A DNA stretch of 64,000 nucleotides from Cystobasidiopsis lactophilus (taxonomy: Eukaryota > Basidiomycota > Agaricostilbomycetes > Agaricostilbales > Chionosphaeraceae). Where the stretch lies: NCBI GenBank assembly GCA_001599975.1, contig BCIO01000002.1, forward strand, positions 1,488,001-1,552,000. The letters run 5' to 3'. Positions 11,728 to 23,739 of this stretch are shown in pieces (position 1 is the first letter of the stretch; each line of letters opens with the position of its first letter). The notes under the pieces were generated by a model. It was given only the letters and a program-made list of their open reading frames with translations, made no database searches and was not told where the DNA came from. Made by a program: the position numbers and the translations under genes.

Positions 11728-13836
11728 ATGGACCGACAGCTACAGCTGGAGGAGGAGAATGCAAAGCTCAAGAGCTTGATCGCCTCCCAAGTGCAGATCG
11801 ACTCGCCGCCGCCGTCGCCGCCAATGGCACCCACCAAGCCTCTCGCCGTGGTGCCTATGTCGCCGAACACCATGACCCAGAGCGTCAACGCCGCCTTCTC
11901 CACTCTGCCGCTTGACCCTTCCAACGCCATGTTCCCCATCATCGAGCTTATGCGGTCCCAGCTCATGGCTCAAGCCGCCGCTCAAGAGCAGCTGCTCGCT
12001 CAGCTCGGCGAGCTCCGAGGCTCTCACGCCACCCTCAAGGCCTCCACCTCGGACGTCAACGACGAGCTTATTGTGCTCAAGCAAAAGTCAACGGTGTTGG
12101 CGGACGAGCTCGAGGCCGAGCGCAAGGCCCGAGAGGAAGCTGAGCGTGAGAAGGCGGCCGAGGCGGAAAAGGTCGCCACCCTGCGGTCCAAGATGGAGGA
12201 GAGCCGGAAGGCCATCATGCGCCTGCAAGAGGAGGCTGCTGCCAAGCGCAATTCCGAATCCAGGCGCAACTCGCTGGCTTCGATGGCCACCCCTGGCTCC
12301 AGCGTGTTCCCGCCCGGCGATTCGCGCCGCGGCAGCATGAGCAACTACACCTTCCCCAACCGCCGCATTTCTCTGATCAACGGCCTGGACAAAACGCCCG
12401 CCATGCCTGAGAGCAGCCGGCGCCCCTCGTTGGCCGGTGGCACTGCGTTGACCTTGGACGCCAAGCGCCTATCTGTCGACGCTGGCAGCCTCTCCGTCAA
12501 CCTCAGCCATCGTAGAGGCTCGACGTCCCTTACCAACCTGCCATCTTGCGCCTCCTCGCCTGCCAGCGTTGGGCTCGGCCTCGAATTTGTCGAAAGCAAC
12601 CACATCAAGGCAGTCTCCGCACCTTCCCTTCCTGTGGCTGGCAGCTCCAGCACGTCCCCTGCTATCGTCCGCCGAAGCTCACGAACTGGCTCGCTCGCCA
12701 AGCGAAGAGGCTCGACTTTGGTCACAGTCACCGCTGAAGACGAGTCCGCCAAGGATGGGCTGAAATCGCTCATCCTCAACCCACTTAGTGCCTCTGAACC
12801 GCCCTCTGCAGTCGATACACTTGAGCGTCGAAGGCAGTCCAACCTCAGTCTCAGCACCAGCATCGACGAGGACGGCCTTGGCATGCGTGCCATCAAGGGC
12901 AAGCCGCTGGGTCGCATGTCGACCGATTTTGGCGACGCGAGGAGTGGCGCCATCCCCAGCGTGCCGCGGTCAGGCTCTTGGAGCGGTTTCAAGTCGGCTG
13001 CCGACCGCACGCACAGCGAGAACGCCGAGCTCATCTTGCTCCGCGCTCAGCTCATGACCACCCAAGCCAAGCTGGCGCAGGCAGAAGAGGCGAAGCAAGC
13101 GAGCGATGTGTGCCTTCGTGCGCTGAAGGAGTACATTGCGGTGCCGGGCGAGGCTGGTGGCATCAAGTTGCCGCCTCTGCCGACAGACGATGCGGCCGAC
13201 TTGGAAGAGGATTCGCCGAAATCCGCAACCACCGTCAGCAACTTGGCTGCCTCCACCGATGCATCCAATAGGCGCCCCAGCTTGTGGAACCTGCCGTCTT
13301 TCGTCGTCTCCGCCACTTCGTCCAAGTCGTCGGATGGGGGCAAGGATACCATCCCAATCCCGCCTGTTCCTCTGCCCAAGGCCAGCCCCGTTTTGACCGA
13401 GTTCAACGGCTGGAGTGCCCGCCGGCGAGCCTCCATGGCGGCGAAGGAGATCACCAAGGAGAAGGAGCAGGCGGTGTCCATGTCCAAGCAGCCTCTATCC
13501 GACTCGCCCGTCCAATCCTCTCCGCCGGCCTTCCCGACTGGTACTGCGCCCATCTTCGGTGGCTTCTCCTTCAACGCCCGCAACCCAGCCCTTATGGACT
13601 CGCCACCCTCGCCCGGCGGAGGCCTCTCGCCCGGTGGCAAGACCTCCCGCCACTCTCCCTTCCTCTCTGACGGCCAGATCAACTTCCGCGCCAACGTCAA
13701 GACCACCCCTCCGACCATGGCTCGCGCCAGCTCCAACCCGGCGTGCACCCCCATGGGCGCTCACTCTGGCATGTTCCCGGACCCGCTCGCCTCTGGCAAA
13801 TTCCCCGAGGTCTTCACCATGGGCGAGGCTCTCTGA
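11728..13836 (+). CDS. Ser-rich coiled-coil protein with many RRxS motifs, function unknown
   Basis: A single uninterrupted exon of 702 codons, unusual here where almost all genes are split. Not recognised as a named family. Visible parts: a short N-terminal coiled coil (LQLEEENAKLKSLIASQ), a Pro/Ser stretch, a longer coiled coil rich in Glu/Lys/Ala (about residues 75-175, EAERKAREEAEREK), then a long low-complexity Ser-rich region. The last contains about eleven basic-basic-x-Ser sites (RRNS, RRGS, RRIS, RRPS, KRLS, RRGS, RRSS, RRGS, RRQS, RRPS, RRAS), the consensus of protein kinase A and related kinases. A further coiled segment lies near NAELILLRAQLMTTQAKL. A scaffold or signalling substrate is plausible but unproven. 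Confidence 0.8.
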   Translation: MDRQLQLEEENAKLKSLIASQVQIDSPPPSPPMAPTKPLAVVPMSPNTMTQSVNAAFSTLPLDPSNAMFPIIELMRSQLMAQAAAQEQLLAQLGELRGSHATLKASTSDVNDELIVLKQKSTVLADELEAERKAREEAEREKAAEAEKVATLRSKMEESRKAIMRLQEEAAAKRNSESRRNSLASMATPGSSVFPPGDSRRGSMSNYTFPNRRISLINGLDKTPAMPESSRRPSLAGGTALTLDAKRLSVDAGSLSVNLSHRRGSTSLTNLPSCASSPASVGLGLEFVESNHIKAVSAPSLPVAGSSSTSPAIVRRSSRTGSLAKRRGSTLVTVTAEDESAKDGLKSLILNPLSASEPPSAVDTLERRRQSNLSLSTSIDEDGLGMRAIKGKPLGRMSTDFGDARSGAIPSVPRSGSWSGFKSAADRTHSENAELILLRAQLMTTQAKLAQAEEAKQASDVCLRALKEYIAVPGEAGGIKLPPLPTDDAADLEEDSPKSATTVSNLAASTDASNRRPSLWNLPSFVVSATSSKSSDGGKDTIPIPPVPLPKASPVLTEFNGWSARRRASMAAKEITKEKEQAVSMSKQPLSDSPVQSSPPAFPTGTAPIFGGFSFNARNPALMDSPPSPGGGLSPGGKTSRHSPFLSDGQINFRANVKTTPPTMARASSNPACTPMGAHSGMFPDPLASGKFPEVFTMGEAL

Positions 13837-13999
13837 ACACGCATTTACGCACACGACACTCACACACAATTTTGCATGGGGGAAACTGGATATAATGTTG
13901 GGCTAAAAAATGTTGGGCTAAAAACCTCGTAATCATAGCATGTGGAACGATTGACCGAAAGCTGGCCTTTGCGGGTTCATTTCAAAGCACTGACATGGT

Positions 14000-15840
14000 C
14001 TAATAAGGTTTGACGATCTTCCTGGCAGCATAGTCCTTGAACGCCGACCCGACAGAGCTGGCCAAGTGGCTGGCCGTGCTGGCCAGGCCCACCGCTTGAG
14101 CCACGGCCGATGCCACCCACGGCTCCCTGTTGCCTTCTTCGGTCGAACCTGCCTGGCGCATGAAAAACTCCTTCAAGAAGCCAGCTTCATTGACGATCTC
14201 CAAGCCCGCGCTGCGAGCCCAGACCACAAGCGCCTCTTCTCGGCCATACAGCTTGTGCAGCTTGTCTATGCTAGACATGAGCGTGTGGTTGGCCAGGTAG
14301 CGCTGCTCTGGGTAGGGTCGAAGGGCAAATACCGAGCCGATGTCCTGCCCTTCCTCGATGGCCTGAGCGATGGTGGTGGCAAGGCATTCGGCGTCGCCCA
14401 GGCCCGAATTGAGGCCTTGACCGGCCAAAGGGTGCATGGAATGAGCAGCGTCGCCTAGGAGCACTGTCCGAGAGGGCAAGAACTCGCCCAGCGGCGCCTC
14501 TCCGAGATAGGTTTTGGCGTGCTGGTAGCGAAAGGGGAAGCTGGCGACTGTGCCTTGGTGGACCTCGACCACTTCTGGCGGCGTGTTGTTGTCGAAGACT
14601 GAAGGGGTGCCTTCTGGCCCTAGGACGTCGTAGGACGACCGCCAAGCGATCTCTTCCAGCATGGCCTCCTCGTCGAGGTTTGAAAGGCGGGTGAAGAGGT
14701 AGGTGAGGGATTCGCAAGGTATGCGAAATGCTGCATTGATCAAAGCGGCCATGATGGCTGGCGAGGTCTTCTTCAGAGCGGCTGCGTGCTCTGGCGTGTT
14801 GGACCAAACGAGGGAAGCCTTGTCATTTGGAAGCTATTCGATGGCTTGGCTCTCAATCCAGTCTGGAAGCAGTAATGCACCAACTCACAGGAAGGAGGGC
14901 AATGGGCCCAGAAGGCAAGAAACGCTGCCAGGCCGTCCCGCTGTCGCTGAACTCCTCGAGCGAGAGGGTGGCTACCACGCCGCTTTCGTTGTACTGCCAC
15001 CCGTCCGTCTCGATCCCCGCATACTTCCTGACCGGCGAGTTCGGCCCGTCTGCGCCCACCAGCAACCTGGCCCTCAGCTCCCGCCCGTTGTCGAGCGCCA
15101 GAACCGGCCAGGACCCCCGCTCGACAGAGTCGCGCTGGATGGACGTCACTTTGGCCGGCGACAGCAGCTCGAAAGGCTGTTCGTAGGCCAGTTGGGATAG
15201 ACGGGAGAGCAGGGCTTGCTGCAGGTTGCTGTTCTCGGTCATGAAGGCCATGCCCTCTCCACCCCGACTCGGCAAATGAAGTCGAGCTTTCGAAAGGCCA
15301 TCCCAGACCTTCGCGCCTCTTGTGAGCTCGAACCTAGCTGGCTCAAAGAGGATGTGAAACTCACCTGCATGTCGTAGACGGGTTCCACCCGCTCTGCTAA
15401 AATGTGATCCCAAGCACCAATGGCTGTAGGGCTTCTGAACACTATACTCTGGCAGAGTAATGGGTACGAAAGAACCTACACTCTAGGAAAGCTCTGGACT
15501 TGCGAGTGATGGAGCTACATCGGTTGTCGAAGCTGTCTGCCGGCGGGCTCCAGGCTGCTACTTTGGCCAGATCGCTGCCCTCGATCAGAGTGAGCTTGAG
15601 GTTGGACTCTTTGAAAGGCGTTTTGGACACTGGTTTGGTATTGTCATCAGACGGATGAAAGCCAATGAAAGAAAGGACAAGCGAACAGAGAGCGCAAGCT
15701 AAAGCGAGGCCGACGTTGCCTCCTCCGAGCAGCACGACGTCGTGGTCTTCTATCAGCACCTTGCTCGAGCTGGCAAACGCCCTCGCATGGCCCAGTAGGC
15801 GGTGCACCAGCAGCCGCTTCAAAGGAAGAAGGCCGCTCAT
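14000..15840 (-). CDS. COQ6: Ubiquinone biosynthesis FAD monooxygenase COQ6
   Basis: Flavoprotein hydroxylase of coenzyme Q synthesis on the matrix face of the inner mitochondrial membrane. Seen: an N-terminal presequence-like segment (LLPLKRLLVHRLLGHARAF), the FAD Rossmann motif VVLLGGGNVGLALA, the GADGPNSPVRKYAG motif, and LLGDAAHSMHPLAGQGLNSG, which binds the FAD pyrophosphate. Several introns interrupt it, for example after the Rossmann motif and after VEPVYDMQ. Start is taken at ATG 15840 (MSGLLPLKRL); the stop is at 14000-14002. Head-to-head with SEC72, only 63 bases between the two start codons. Confidence 0.9.
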
Positions 15841-15903
15841 CAGCGTCAAGCTCCAACTTCACAATTTCTTGACCTGCTTCGTCGACCGTCTGCGCCTGAG
15901 AAT

Positions 15904-16741
15904 ATGGCAGACCACCACGGCCACTCGCACTCGCAAGGAGGCGGGCACGGAGGTCCACCTGAGCCATCCCTGCCACCGCCCAGCTCCAGTAAGGCCGGAA
16001 CCTCCACGTTCAAAGCGCATGAATTGATCGCTTGGTGTTCTAGTCGAAGGCCTGACGCACATTTACGACTTGAAGGTGCTCAACCCGAGCGACGCCTTGA
16101 CCTCGTCCATCTCCCTGGCGGCCAGCTCAGCGCCGGCGACGGGGGAGCAGGAGGAGGTCGCGCGCGAGCTGGAGGCCATCAACGCTTTGGCCAAGGACCT
16201 CTTGCGGGCGCGGATCGACGTGCCGCTGCTGCCCCAAGGGATGGCCAAGAACCCGCGGTCGCAAATGGTGCACGACGCGAGGGAGCAGGGCAACGCGCTG
16301 TACAAGAAGGGCCAGTTTGCCGAGGCGGTCCAAAAGTACTCGATGGCCATCTCCTTCGCCTCCTCCCGCCCCATCTTCGAAGGCTCCTTCTACGCTAGGG
16401 AGGAGCTCGCCCCCGCCCTGTGCAACCGGTGCGCCGCGTACACCGCCACCGGCCAGCTCGTCGAGGCCTTGGTCGACGCCGAGGCGGTCATCAAGATCAA
16501 AAAGGGCTGGCCCAAGGGGCACTTCAGGAAGGGCAAGGCTCTGGCGGCTATGAACAAGTGGGCGGAGGCCAAGGAGGCGTACCTGCTTGGCTTGGAGTTT
16601 GACCCGGAGGAGAAGGTTCGTTGTTGGCACTTACCTATCATCAGCTCTTCATAGCGCTGATCAGGCGTTTTCGGATCCGAACAGAGCCTGTTGGACGCAT
16701 TAAAAGAGGCGCAGGACCAATTGGACAAGATCAAAGCTTGA
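15904..16741 (+). CDS. SEC72: ER translocation subunit SEC72 (TPR protein)
   Basis: Cytosolic TPR subunit of the Sec62/63 complex in post-translational ER import. The His/Gly-rich N-terminus (MADHHGHSHSQGGGHGG) is followed by a short linking exon, HIYDLKVLNPSD, and a TPR array: AREQGNALYKKGQFAEAVQK, then ALCNRCAAYTATGQLVEAL and GHFRKGKALAAMNKWAEAKE. The last exon ends LKEAQDQLDKIKA. Introns fit near 15990-16041 and 16616-16687. The TPR pattern and length fit Sec72 of filamentous fungi and basidiomycetes, although a generic TPR protein cannot be fully excluded. Shares a short bidirectional promoter with COQ6. Confidence 0.8.
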
Positions 16742-17085
16742 TACCCTCTTCGCACTACACCCAAACACCCATTTTTGTACAACATTGGCCTTTCTTGCAC
16801 TTGGATCTCATGAATCAATTGTGGGCTCATTCAAACTGACTTTTCGAGCGAGCGTGCCTTCGTGAGCCGTTGTTGAGCGCGGTCGAGTTGCCACCACCAC
16901 CACCTCAAATTCTCTCACTTGTCTCAACCACACCAATACTGAGAAGCGACGTGCTAGCTTGCATGTGACGTTGGGTCGTGTTCGTGGCTTCTTCAGGTGT
17001 GGGGGCCTTGGGTGGCAAAGCAAATGTTTCGTTTTGAGTGAATGCAAGGAAACTCTATTATGTATATCGTATGTGTGGTTTGCTT
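16742..17085. other. Convergent spacer between SEC72 and TSC13
   Basis: About 340 bases downstream of two converging genes. No reading frame with family features. Contains a CACCACCACCACC tract near 16890. Probably overlapping 3' UTRs. Confidence 0.45.
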
Positions 17086-18635
17086 TCAAAGCACAAATGG
17101 GAAGATGGCCTTGCGTCCTTTTGGCAGAGCGGCGCCGAATTCCTTCTTGTACCTCCGCTGTCTGTGAGGCTCGCAACAATCCATCAGAAATTTGGGCTTG
17201 ATGAGAATGCGAAGGCAAAGCGCACTTTTGTAAGGCCCAATTGATCATGGTTAGACTGCCAATCACCGTGAACCCGACCGCTGTCCGTAACGTGCACTTG
17301 TCAGCTCGAGCCCTAGCTGCAAAGGGTAAAGGGAGAGGAACGAACCGGCCCATTCTCCGGTCAGCACCGAGAAGGTGACCCAAGCCAAGATCTCGAACAG
17401 GTAGTTTGGGAACGAGACCAGGTCGAAGCCGAACCCGGTGGGGATCTGCCTCGTTTTCGTTCCCGGCGAGCGGAGGTTGGCGAGCTTGACGTGGGTGATA
17501 AAGTTGGAAACTTCAAACAACTGTCCGGTTTTCCAAACGCTGTCAGCGAAAGAGAATCGCTAGAAGGTAGGGGACGGAGACGAACGAGCCAGGCTGCGAG
17601 GGCGGAGTAGAGGAAGAGGTCAGAGTCGCGTAAGGAGCCGGCTAGGGCTGCTTTCGAGTGCCAAGGGCTGTAGAGCGGGATGGCCAAGGCGACGCCGGAC
17701 AAGATCCAATAGTGCCCAGAGCTGTGCGTACCAAGGTTCAACTCTGAGATCTTGCGGGCGATGGAAGACCTAAGGTGGTGAGCAAGGGCACGCACTTTCG
17801 GAAGACGTTCATGAACGGCATGGTGGCTTTTGAGAAGCGGTGGACGCTGTGCAAAAATCTTCAACCGTCTGATCCTCGAAGCAAGAGGATTAGGGTGGAA
17901 GCAAGACGCACAAGATGGTCTCCAACTCCCTCTTGAGGTAATGCGCCATGACCAACAACAGCGCCAGGCTGTGCATTCGAGTCATTCGATATAGATACCA
18001 CGCTTTAAAGAAGCAAAGAGCAAACGCACTTCTGCATCTTGGAGTAGGCGAACTTGTTGGGCCAGAACTGGGGCGCAAAGTGGTAGACGAGCGGGTGGAT
18101 GAGCAGCGGGCCGACCTGTTGCATCGACCTATGAGTTTGAGCTCCAATGAGCTAGAAGGTGGACAGGCAACCAACGTATTCAATCAAGTACTGCGAATCC
18201 GTCAGCTTTGGCCCAGGCGTCATCAAATGGCAATGGACTCACGCAGCCCCTCCAAGCTGTTCATATTCGAGACCTGGTAAGCTGCACGCAACAGCTAAGC
18301 AGTGTGAAGCGAGGACGAACAGATCTGAGGGCCCAGGTCCTTGAGCAGCACATTGCCAGACTTGCCTCCGACGCCGTAAGACTCAATGCTCTTCTCGTCC
18401 TCGTCCAACACCTTTTTGTCCTCCGTCGTCAGCCTTTGTCGCTCAACGCTCAACTGCAGCGAGTCCCATTGAGTTTGACAAAGTGACCAGTGACAAGGCA
18501 GCCACCAACCTTGAAGCGCTTGGAAATGGCAGCTTTCAGCTCGGCCACGGTCACTTGCGAGCTCGTCTTGTCCTCAAACGTCAGCGCTTGCTCGCCTGAC
18601 TTGGAGCCGCGCTTCTTGACCAACACCAACACCAT
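17086..18635 (-). CDS. TSC13: Very-long-chain trans-2-enoyl-CoA reductase TSC13
   Basis: ER membrane reductase for the last step of fatty-acid elongation, feeding sphingolipid synthesis. Seen: a ubiquitin-like N-terminal domain (MVLVLVKKRGSKSGEQ), the SYGVGGKSGNVLLKDLGPQ segment, HPLVYHFAPQFW, ELNLGTHSSGHYWILSG, and IPTGFGFDLVSFPNYLFEI with the catalytic tyrosine of the PNY motif. Several helices follow. At least seven introns are needed. The last two short exons give RRYKKEFGAALPKGRKAIF and end at the stop in 17086-17088, the basic ER-retention-like tail expected for TECR proteins. Confidence 0.9.
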
Positions 18636-18959
18636 TTTGTTGCTGGTCCAGCTCCAAGGAGAGCGATGACTGTGTTTTGGCTTCGGCCTTCTTGCTTTGG
18701 CCTCCTGTGGTCCTTTCTTGCCTAGATAGCGTGAACGCTCAACAAGGATGTGTGGCCGACTCCCTCAGTTTGCCTTACACGAACAAACTCGCGCCCTTCG
18801 CCAGGTCCTGCGCGGTCCAGACCAGTGCTCTGTGCTCTCGCGCTCTCGCATTATCGCGCTTGTCTCCTACCTTTGCCCCGGCCCTTCAATTGCGACCTTG
18901 GACTTGTTCTTACAGCTTTGTATTGGCTCTGGCTGGGCATTTTGGATCCAGTTGACAAG

Positions 18960-19535
18960 CTAATGTTCGTCTAGGCGACCTTGACAGAGCACTTGCCCAA
19001 GCGCGATACGAGTCCTGGGACGTGGCTTTAACCGTTGGCATAGAGTGCTTTGGTTCGACTTCTTGATGATCCGATACAAGATTGCGTCTGTTCGATGAGG
19101 GGGCCAGCGGCAGCGTTTTGAATTCACGACTTTGCGAATTTGTCCCCATTCGTCCTCGTCCAAATTGACATGTGCTTTGAAGCCCATCTGGCTTTCGTGG
19201 ACTGTCCACACGCTGTGGTTCACCCTTAACTGGTCAAGACGCATGTAGCCTTCAACGGAGGATTGCTCGCTGTTCGCCCGTCCCTGTCGATCCTTCCACT
19301 TCAAATGTGTGCTTCGCCCAACCACGTCCGACTCGAACTTTGACATCACTGTTTCCCCCAGCTCAAAAAAGGCTCGTGAAATCCATTTGCCGAAAGTCCG
19401 GCTCGCATTTAGGGCAGGAGATTGGAGCGACCAAAATGCCAAGGCCCTGAGTTCTTGGCGGGGGAGCTCGACCGAGGTCCTTCCTCGTGTTAAAGCCCTT
19501 CTTGCTCTTGCCAAGGTCTTGGGTCTTTTTCGCAA
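18960..19535 (-). CDS. Possible small gene of unknown function
   Basis: A 191-codon open frame fills most of the otherwise empty 960 bases between the TSC13 and ENA start codons. It is basic at both ends, with a middle part such as WISRAFFELGETVMSKFES and GFKAHVNLDEDEWGQIRK. No family is recognised, no introns are evident, and the codon pattern is less GC3-biased than in the neighbours. It could be a real orphan gene, an old decayed gene or a chance frame. Confidence 0.25.
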   Translation of the reverse strand: MRKRPKTLARARRALTRGRTSVELPRQELRALAFWSLQSPALNASRTFGKWISRAFFELGETVMSKFESDVVGRSTHLKWKDRQGRANSEQSSVEGYMRLDQLRVNHSVWTVHESQMGFKAHVNLDEDEWGQIRKVVNSKRCRWPPHRTDAILYRIIKKSNQSTLCQRLKPRPRTRIALGQVLCQGRLDEH

Positions 19536-19595
19536 GATTACAATTACGACCAGACAAAGGCTTGATCTCTATCCACCATCAAAAGCGCCAACCAG

Positions 19596-22500
19596 ATGAA
19601 TGCGCACACCTTGGAAGCTGAAGAATGCCTCCGCCTGCTCGAATCGGACCCCAACAAGGGTTTGGCCGACGCTGCCGTCGTCGACCTGCAAGCTAAGCAC
19701 GGTCCCAACCGACTCAAAGACCCGCCCAAGGCTTCCCTGCCCAAGATCATCATCCGCAACATCCGTAAGGACGCTTTCTTTCCGATCGCCTCGATGGGGT
19801 TTGGAACTGATGACGAACATTCTTGCTGGTGATAGTTAATGCTATGACTTTTGTACTGAGTGAGTTTGTCTCCCTCTCTGGACGGAGTGCAAAGTGGGCC
19901 GGTTTGAAACTTTTGCTGGCCCCCAGTCGCCGCTACCGCCGTCTCGTTCGGCACCAAAGACTGGATTTCTGGGGGCGTCATCATGGCCCTAGTGGTGTAT
20001 GTCTTTTACCTGTGCAGCTACTTAATCAAGCTGACAATGGTGGTGCTGGTGCGACAGGCTCAACGTTTCCGTTGGCGCTTTTCAAGAGTGGAAAGCTGAA
20101 AAGGTTTCGCCCTCCCCTCTTGTTCTTTCCACGGTTCAAAGATCTGATTTTGAGTGCGTCGGATAGACTGTGGCTGCTTTGGAATCGGTCGGATCGCCCA
20201 CCGCCGTCGTCCTCCGCCATGCCGGCGCCAACGAGAAGAACCCTTACACGGCTACGATCCCCACCGAAGAGGTGGTCCCGTTGAGTTTCCAGTCTCTGAA
20301 TCAACGCCTAGCCAAGCTGACGTGCGGACGGATTTCGCAGGGGCGACATCATCGAGTTGAAGATCGGCGACATCGTGCCCGCCGACGCCCGCGCTCTACC
20401 TGGCCATTTGTCCAGCTTGGAGTCCGATGAAGCCTTACTGACAGGCGAGAGCTTGCCAGTGGCCAAATCCACCTCGGTCCTCACCGACGACTTTTGCCCG
20501 GTCGGCGACCGCGTCAACTGCGTCTACTCCGGCTCCCAAATCACCAAAGGCCGAGGCCGATTCGTCGTCTTCGCCATCGGTATGAACACCGAGCTGGGCA
20601 AGATTGCGGCCGCTTTGAACCGAAAAGAGTCCAACAAAGCCACCGGCTGGCGGGCCAGGTGGTACCGGATCAAAGTCATCCTCGGAGTGGCGGGCACGAC
20701 GCCCCTTCAAATGAAGTGAGCTTTTTGACTCCTGTGCACATGAGTTGTGCTCTAGGGCGCGATGCTGAGAGCGAATTGTGAAAAAGACTCAACAAAATCG
20801 CCTACCTCTTACTCGGCCTCGCCTGCTTGCTCGCTTTCATCGTGGTCGCTTCCACGGCATTCACCAATGTTCCGCTTTCAATCGCTACCTATGCTGTCGC
20901 GACTGCCGTCTCGCTTTTGCCTGCTAGGTGAGTTCGCCAATTCTGAAAAACTCTGGACAGTGTTGCTAAAGTCGAATCTGCGTCTCTTGCCCAGCTTGAT
21001 TGCTGTCGTCGCTCTCAGCTTGGCCAATGCCAGCCGCGAACTGGCTGCCCGAAACGCCTTGGTCCGCCGAATGGACAGCATCGAGACCTTGGCCGCCATC
21101 CGTTCCGTTTGTTCCGACAAGACTGGCACAATCACCCTGGGGAAAATGACTCTGAAGAAGGCCTGGGTGCCAACCGACACCTTCGAGGCGAACCAGTCAG
21201 ATGCGACTCCCGGCGCCATCAACACCTTCAAGGGCGTCGAGTACCAGGTCGAAACTGGGTCCGACCCTTACTATCCCAGAGGCGCCGTCGTCCCTGTTAC
21301 AGATGCTGGCGAAGGAGAGGATGTCGACTCGGGCGACGTGGATGACGCCAACATGATCCACCCCAACCACATTGAACCGCGCTTTCGCCACTTGGTGCTT
21401 TGCGGAGTAGGTCTCTTCGCCTCGAGTCGTGTGCAAGCTCTTTCCTGACATTAAACACAGTCACTTTGTAATACATCCTCAATCCAGCGCTCGCAAGAGA
21501 CGAACAGCTGGGAGGCAAATGGCGACGCTACGGAGGTTGCGCTGACTGTCGTGCGTGCTTTCGTTTCCCACCCTAAAATCAGATCAAGCTGAAAGTCGAG
21601 GTTGCAGTTCGTTCACAAGCTGGGCCACGGCCGCCCGCATTTGACTGCCTCGCCCAACCTGGACAAGATCACGTCTAACGCCAGCAGCAACAATCAGCTC
21701 CAGCCTTTCTCCAACGACCTCCAGCGACAAACGTCTTCTGCTTCAGCTCTCTGTCGCAAGCCGAAGGGTGCGGCGCTGGCCGGCCACTACAAGCTTCTCG
21801 TCGAGCACCCTTTCGACTCGACGGTCAAGCGCATGAGCGTCGCCTACCAGTACATCCCCAACGAGCAGACCGAGAAGCCCGAAGTGGTGGTATTCATGAA
21901 GGGCGCTGTCGAGCGCATCCTCGAGCGCTGCACTTCGATCGGCATGGACAAGCGGACGCCCATCACCGAGAAGGAGAGCAAAGATATCATGCGACATGTC
22001 GAGCGACTCGCCAGCGAAGGCCTCCGGGTCCTGGCACTCTGTGGTCGCACCGAATCAGCTGGCCGAGCCGACGAGATTGCCGGCCTGCCCAGAGACGACC
22101 TCGAAAAGGACTTTGGCCTGCTTGGACTTGTTGGCATTTACGACCCGCCCCGGCCCGAAAGCGCAGCTGCAGTGGCTGACTGCTACAGTGCTTCCATTGT
22201 TCCTCGTGCGTGGTTTTAGCAGCGGTCTTGAATTGTGCTGAACCTCGTTCCACAGGCATGTTGACCGGCGACCACAAAGCGACTGCCATCGCCATTGCGA
22301 AGCAGGTCGGCATCATTGACGAGACCTACTCCAAGACAGCCGTCATGACTGGTCCAGAGTTTGACGCCCTCTCCGAGGACGAGATTGACGCTCTCCCCGA
22401 GTTGCCGCGCGTCATCGCTCGCTGTGCTCCGGAGACGAAAGGTCAGTGCTTTCGCCCGGCTTTAAATCTCTTGATTAAGTCTTGAGACTGACTTGTTGAC

Positions 22501-23739
22501 GTCTGTCAGTCCGGATGGTCGAGGCTTTGCACCGACGCCACCAGCTGGTGGTCATGACAGGCGACGGCGTCAATGACTCGCCCTCTCTCAAACGAGCCGA
22601 TGGTAAGCTTCAATTACTGCTTTTGAAAGGCCAGGGCGATGCTCATATTGGCCGGCTCTAGTGGGATTCGCCATGGGAATGAACGGAAGCGATGTCGCCA
22701 AGCAGAGCGCCGACATTGTGTTGGCGGACGACAACTTCTCCACCATCGTTCGTGCCGTTCGCAAAGGTCGTTCTGTGTTCACAAACTTGTCCAAGTTCTT
22801 GCTATACGTGAGGGCATCGCTTCGCATTTCGCTTGGGGTCGATTCTGACCCACTTGAATGGCAGCTTCTGAGTGGCAACCTCGCTGAAGTCCTCATCATG
22901 TGCATCGGTCTCTCTTTCCGCGATGCCAGCGGCGAGTCGACCTTCCCAATCAGCCCGGTGGCCGCTCTTTGGATCAACACGCTGTCCGCGGGACCGCCGG
23001 CTTTGGCATTGGGCTACGAAAAGACAGACAAGAATGCGATGAAGAACAGGCCCTCGGACTACGACACAGTCTTTGGCTTCTGGTGGCTGATGGACTTCTT
23101 CTTTTACGGCTTTCTCATGTAAGTGGCGCCGACCTAGATCTGTTCAGTCGAGCACCAATTGAGAGCTTGTCCATTCACAGGGCTGGCATAGCCTTGGGCA
23201 ACTTCGCTGTCACCGTTTATGGCTACAACAATGGCGAGCTCGGGCTCGACTGCAACAGCAACTACAACCCTAGCTGCAACGTCGTCTTCCAAGGACGCGG
23301 AGCTTGCTTCGCGTCTTTGCTCCTGCTTTTGATGGTCCACGCTTTGACGTGCAAGAGCTTCACAACCTCCATCTTCCAGATGAACCTCCTGGACAACAAG
23401 TTCCTGTTGGCCTGCGTTATTTCCTTGTCGCTCTCCGTCTTCCCGGTGATTTTTATCCCGACCATCAACGACGAAGTGTTCCTTGTTGGCTCATTGACCT
23501 GGTGCGTTCAGTCGGCTCATGTTTCATGCGCGGCTCTTCTTACACCGCAACGCAGGGAATGGGGACCAGTCTTCGCCAGCGTTTTGATTTACTTGGCATT
23601 CACTGAGCTGTGGAAGCTGTTCCGCCGCAGGCAGCTGCGCAAGAGTCGCACGGGCTCGCCAAGCCGCTTGATGGGGCACCGTTCCAAGACGCTGAAAATG
23701 ACCGACACCATCCCCATCTCCCAATTACCCACCGCCTGA
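19596..23739 (+). CDS. ENA1: P-type cation ATPase, ENA-like (type IID)
   Basis: Plasma-membrane ATPase expected to export Na+/Li+ (and K+). The order is typical: N-terminal cation-ATPase domain (LEAEECLRLLESDPNKG), RNILNAMTFVL with helix, actuator domain with DEALLTGESLPV, helix ATAVSLLPASLIAVVAL, phosphorylation motif CSDKTGTIT with the aspartate, nucleotide-binding MKGAVERILERCTS, MTGDGVNDSPSLKRAD, and C-terminal helices ending PISQLPTA. IPAS-type helix 4 (LLPAS) supports type IID over the Ca2+ pumps. Many short introns (for example 19762-19831 and about 19860-19926). Start ATG 19596. Confidence 0.9.

Noticed and set aside
12345-13754. Two long minus-strand frames (229 and 235 codons) opposite the Ser-rich coiled-coil gene
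   Set aside because: Antisense to a single long GC-rich exon; the plus frame has coiled coils and kinase motifs while these have none.
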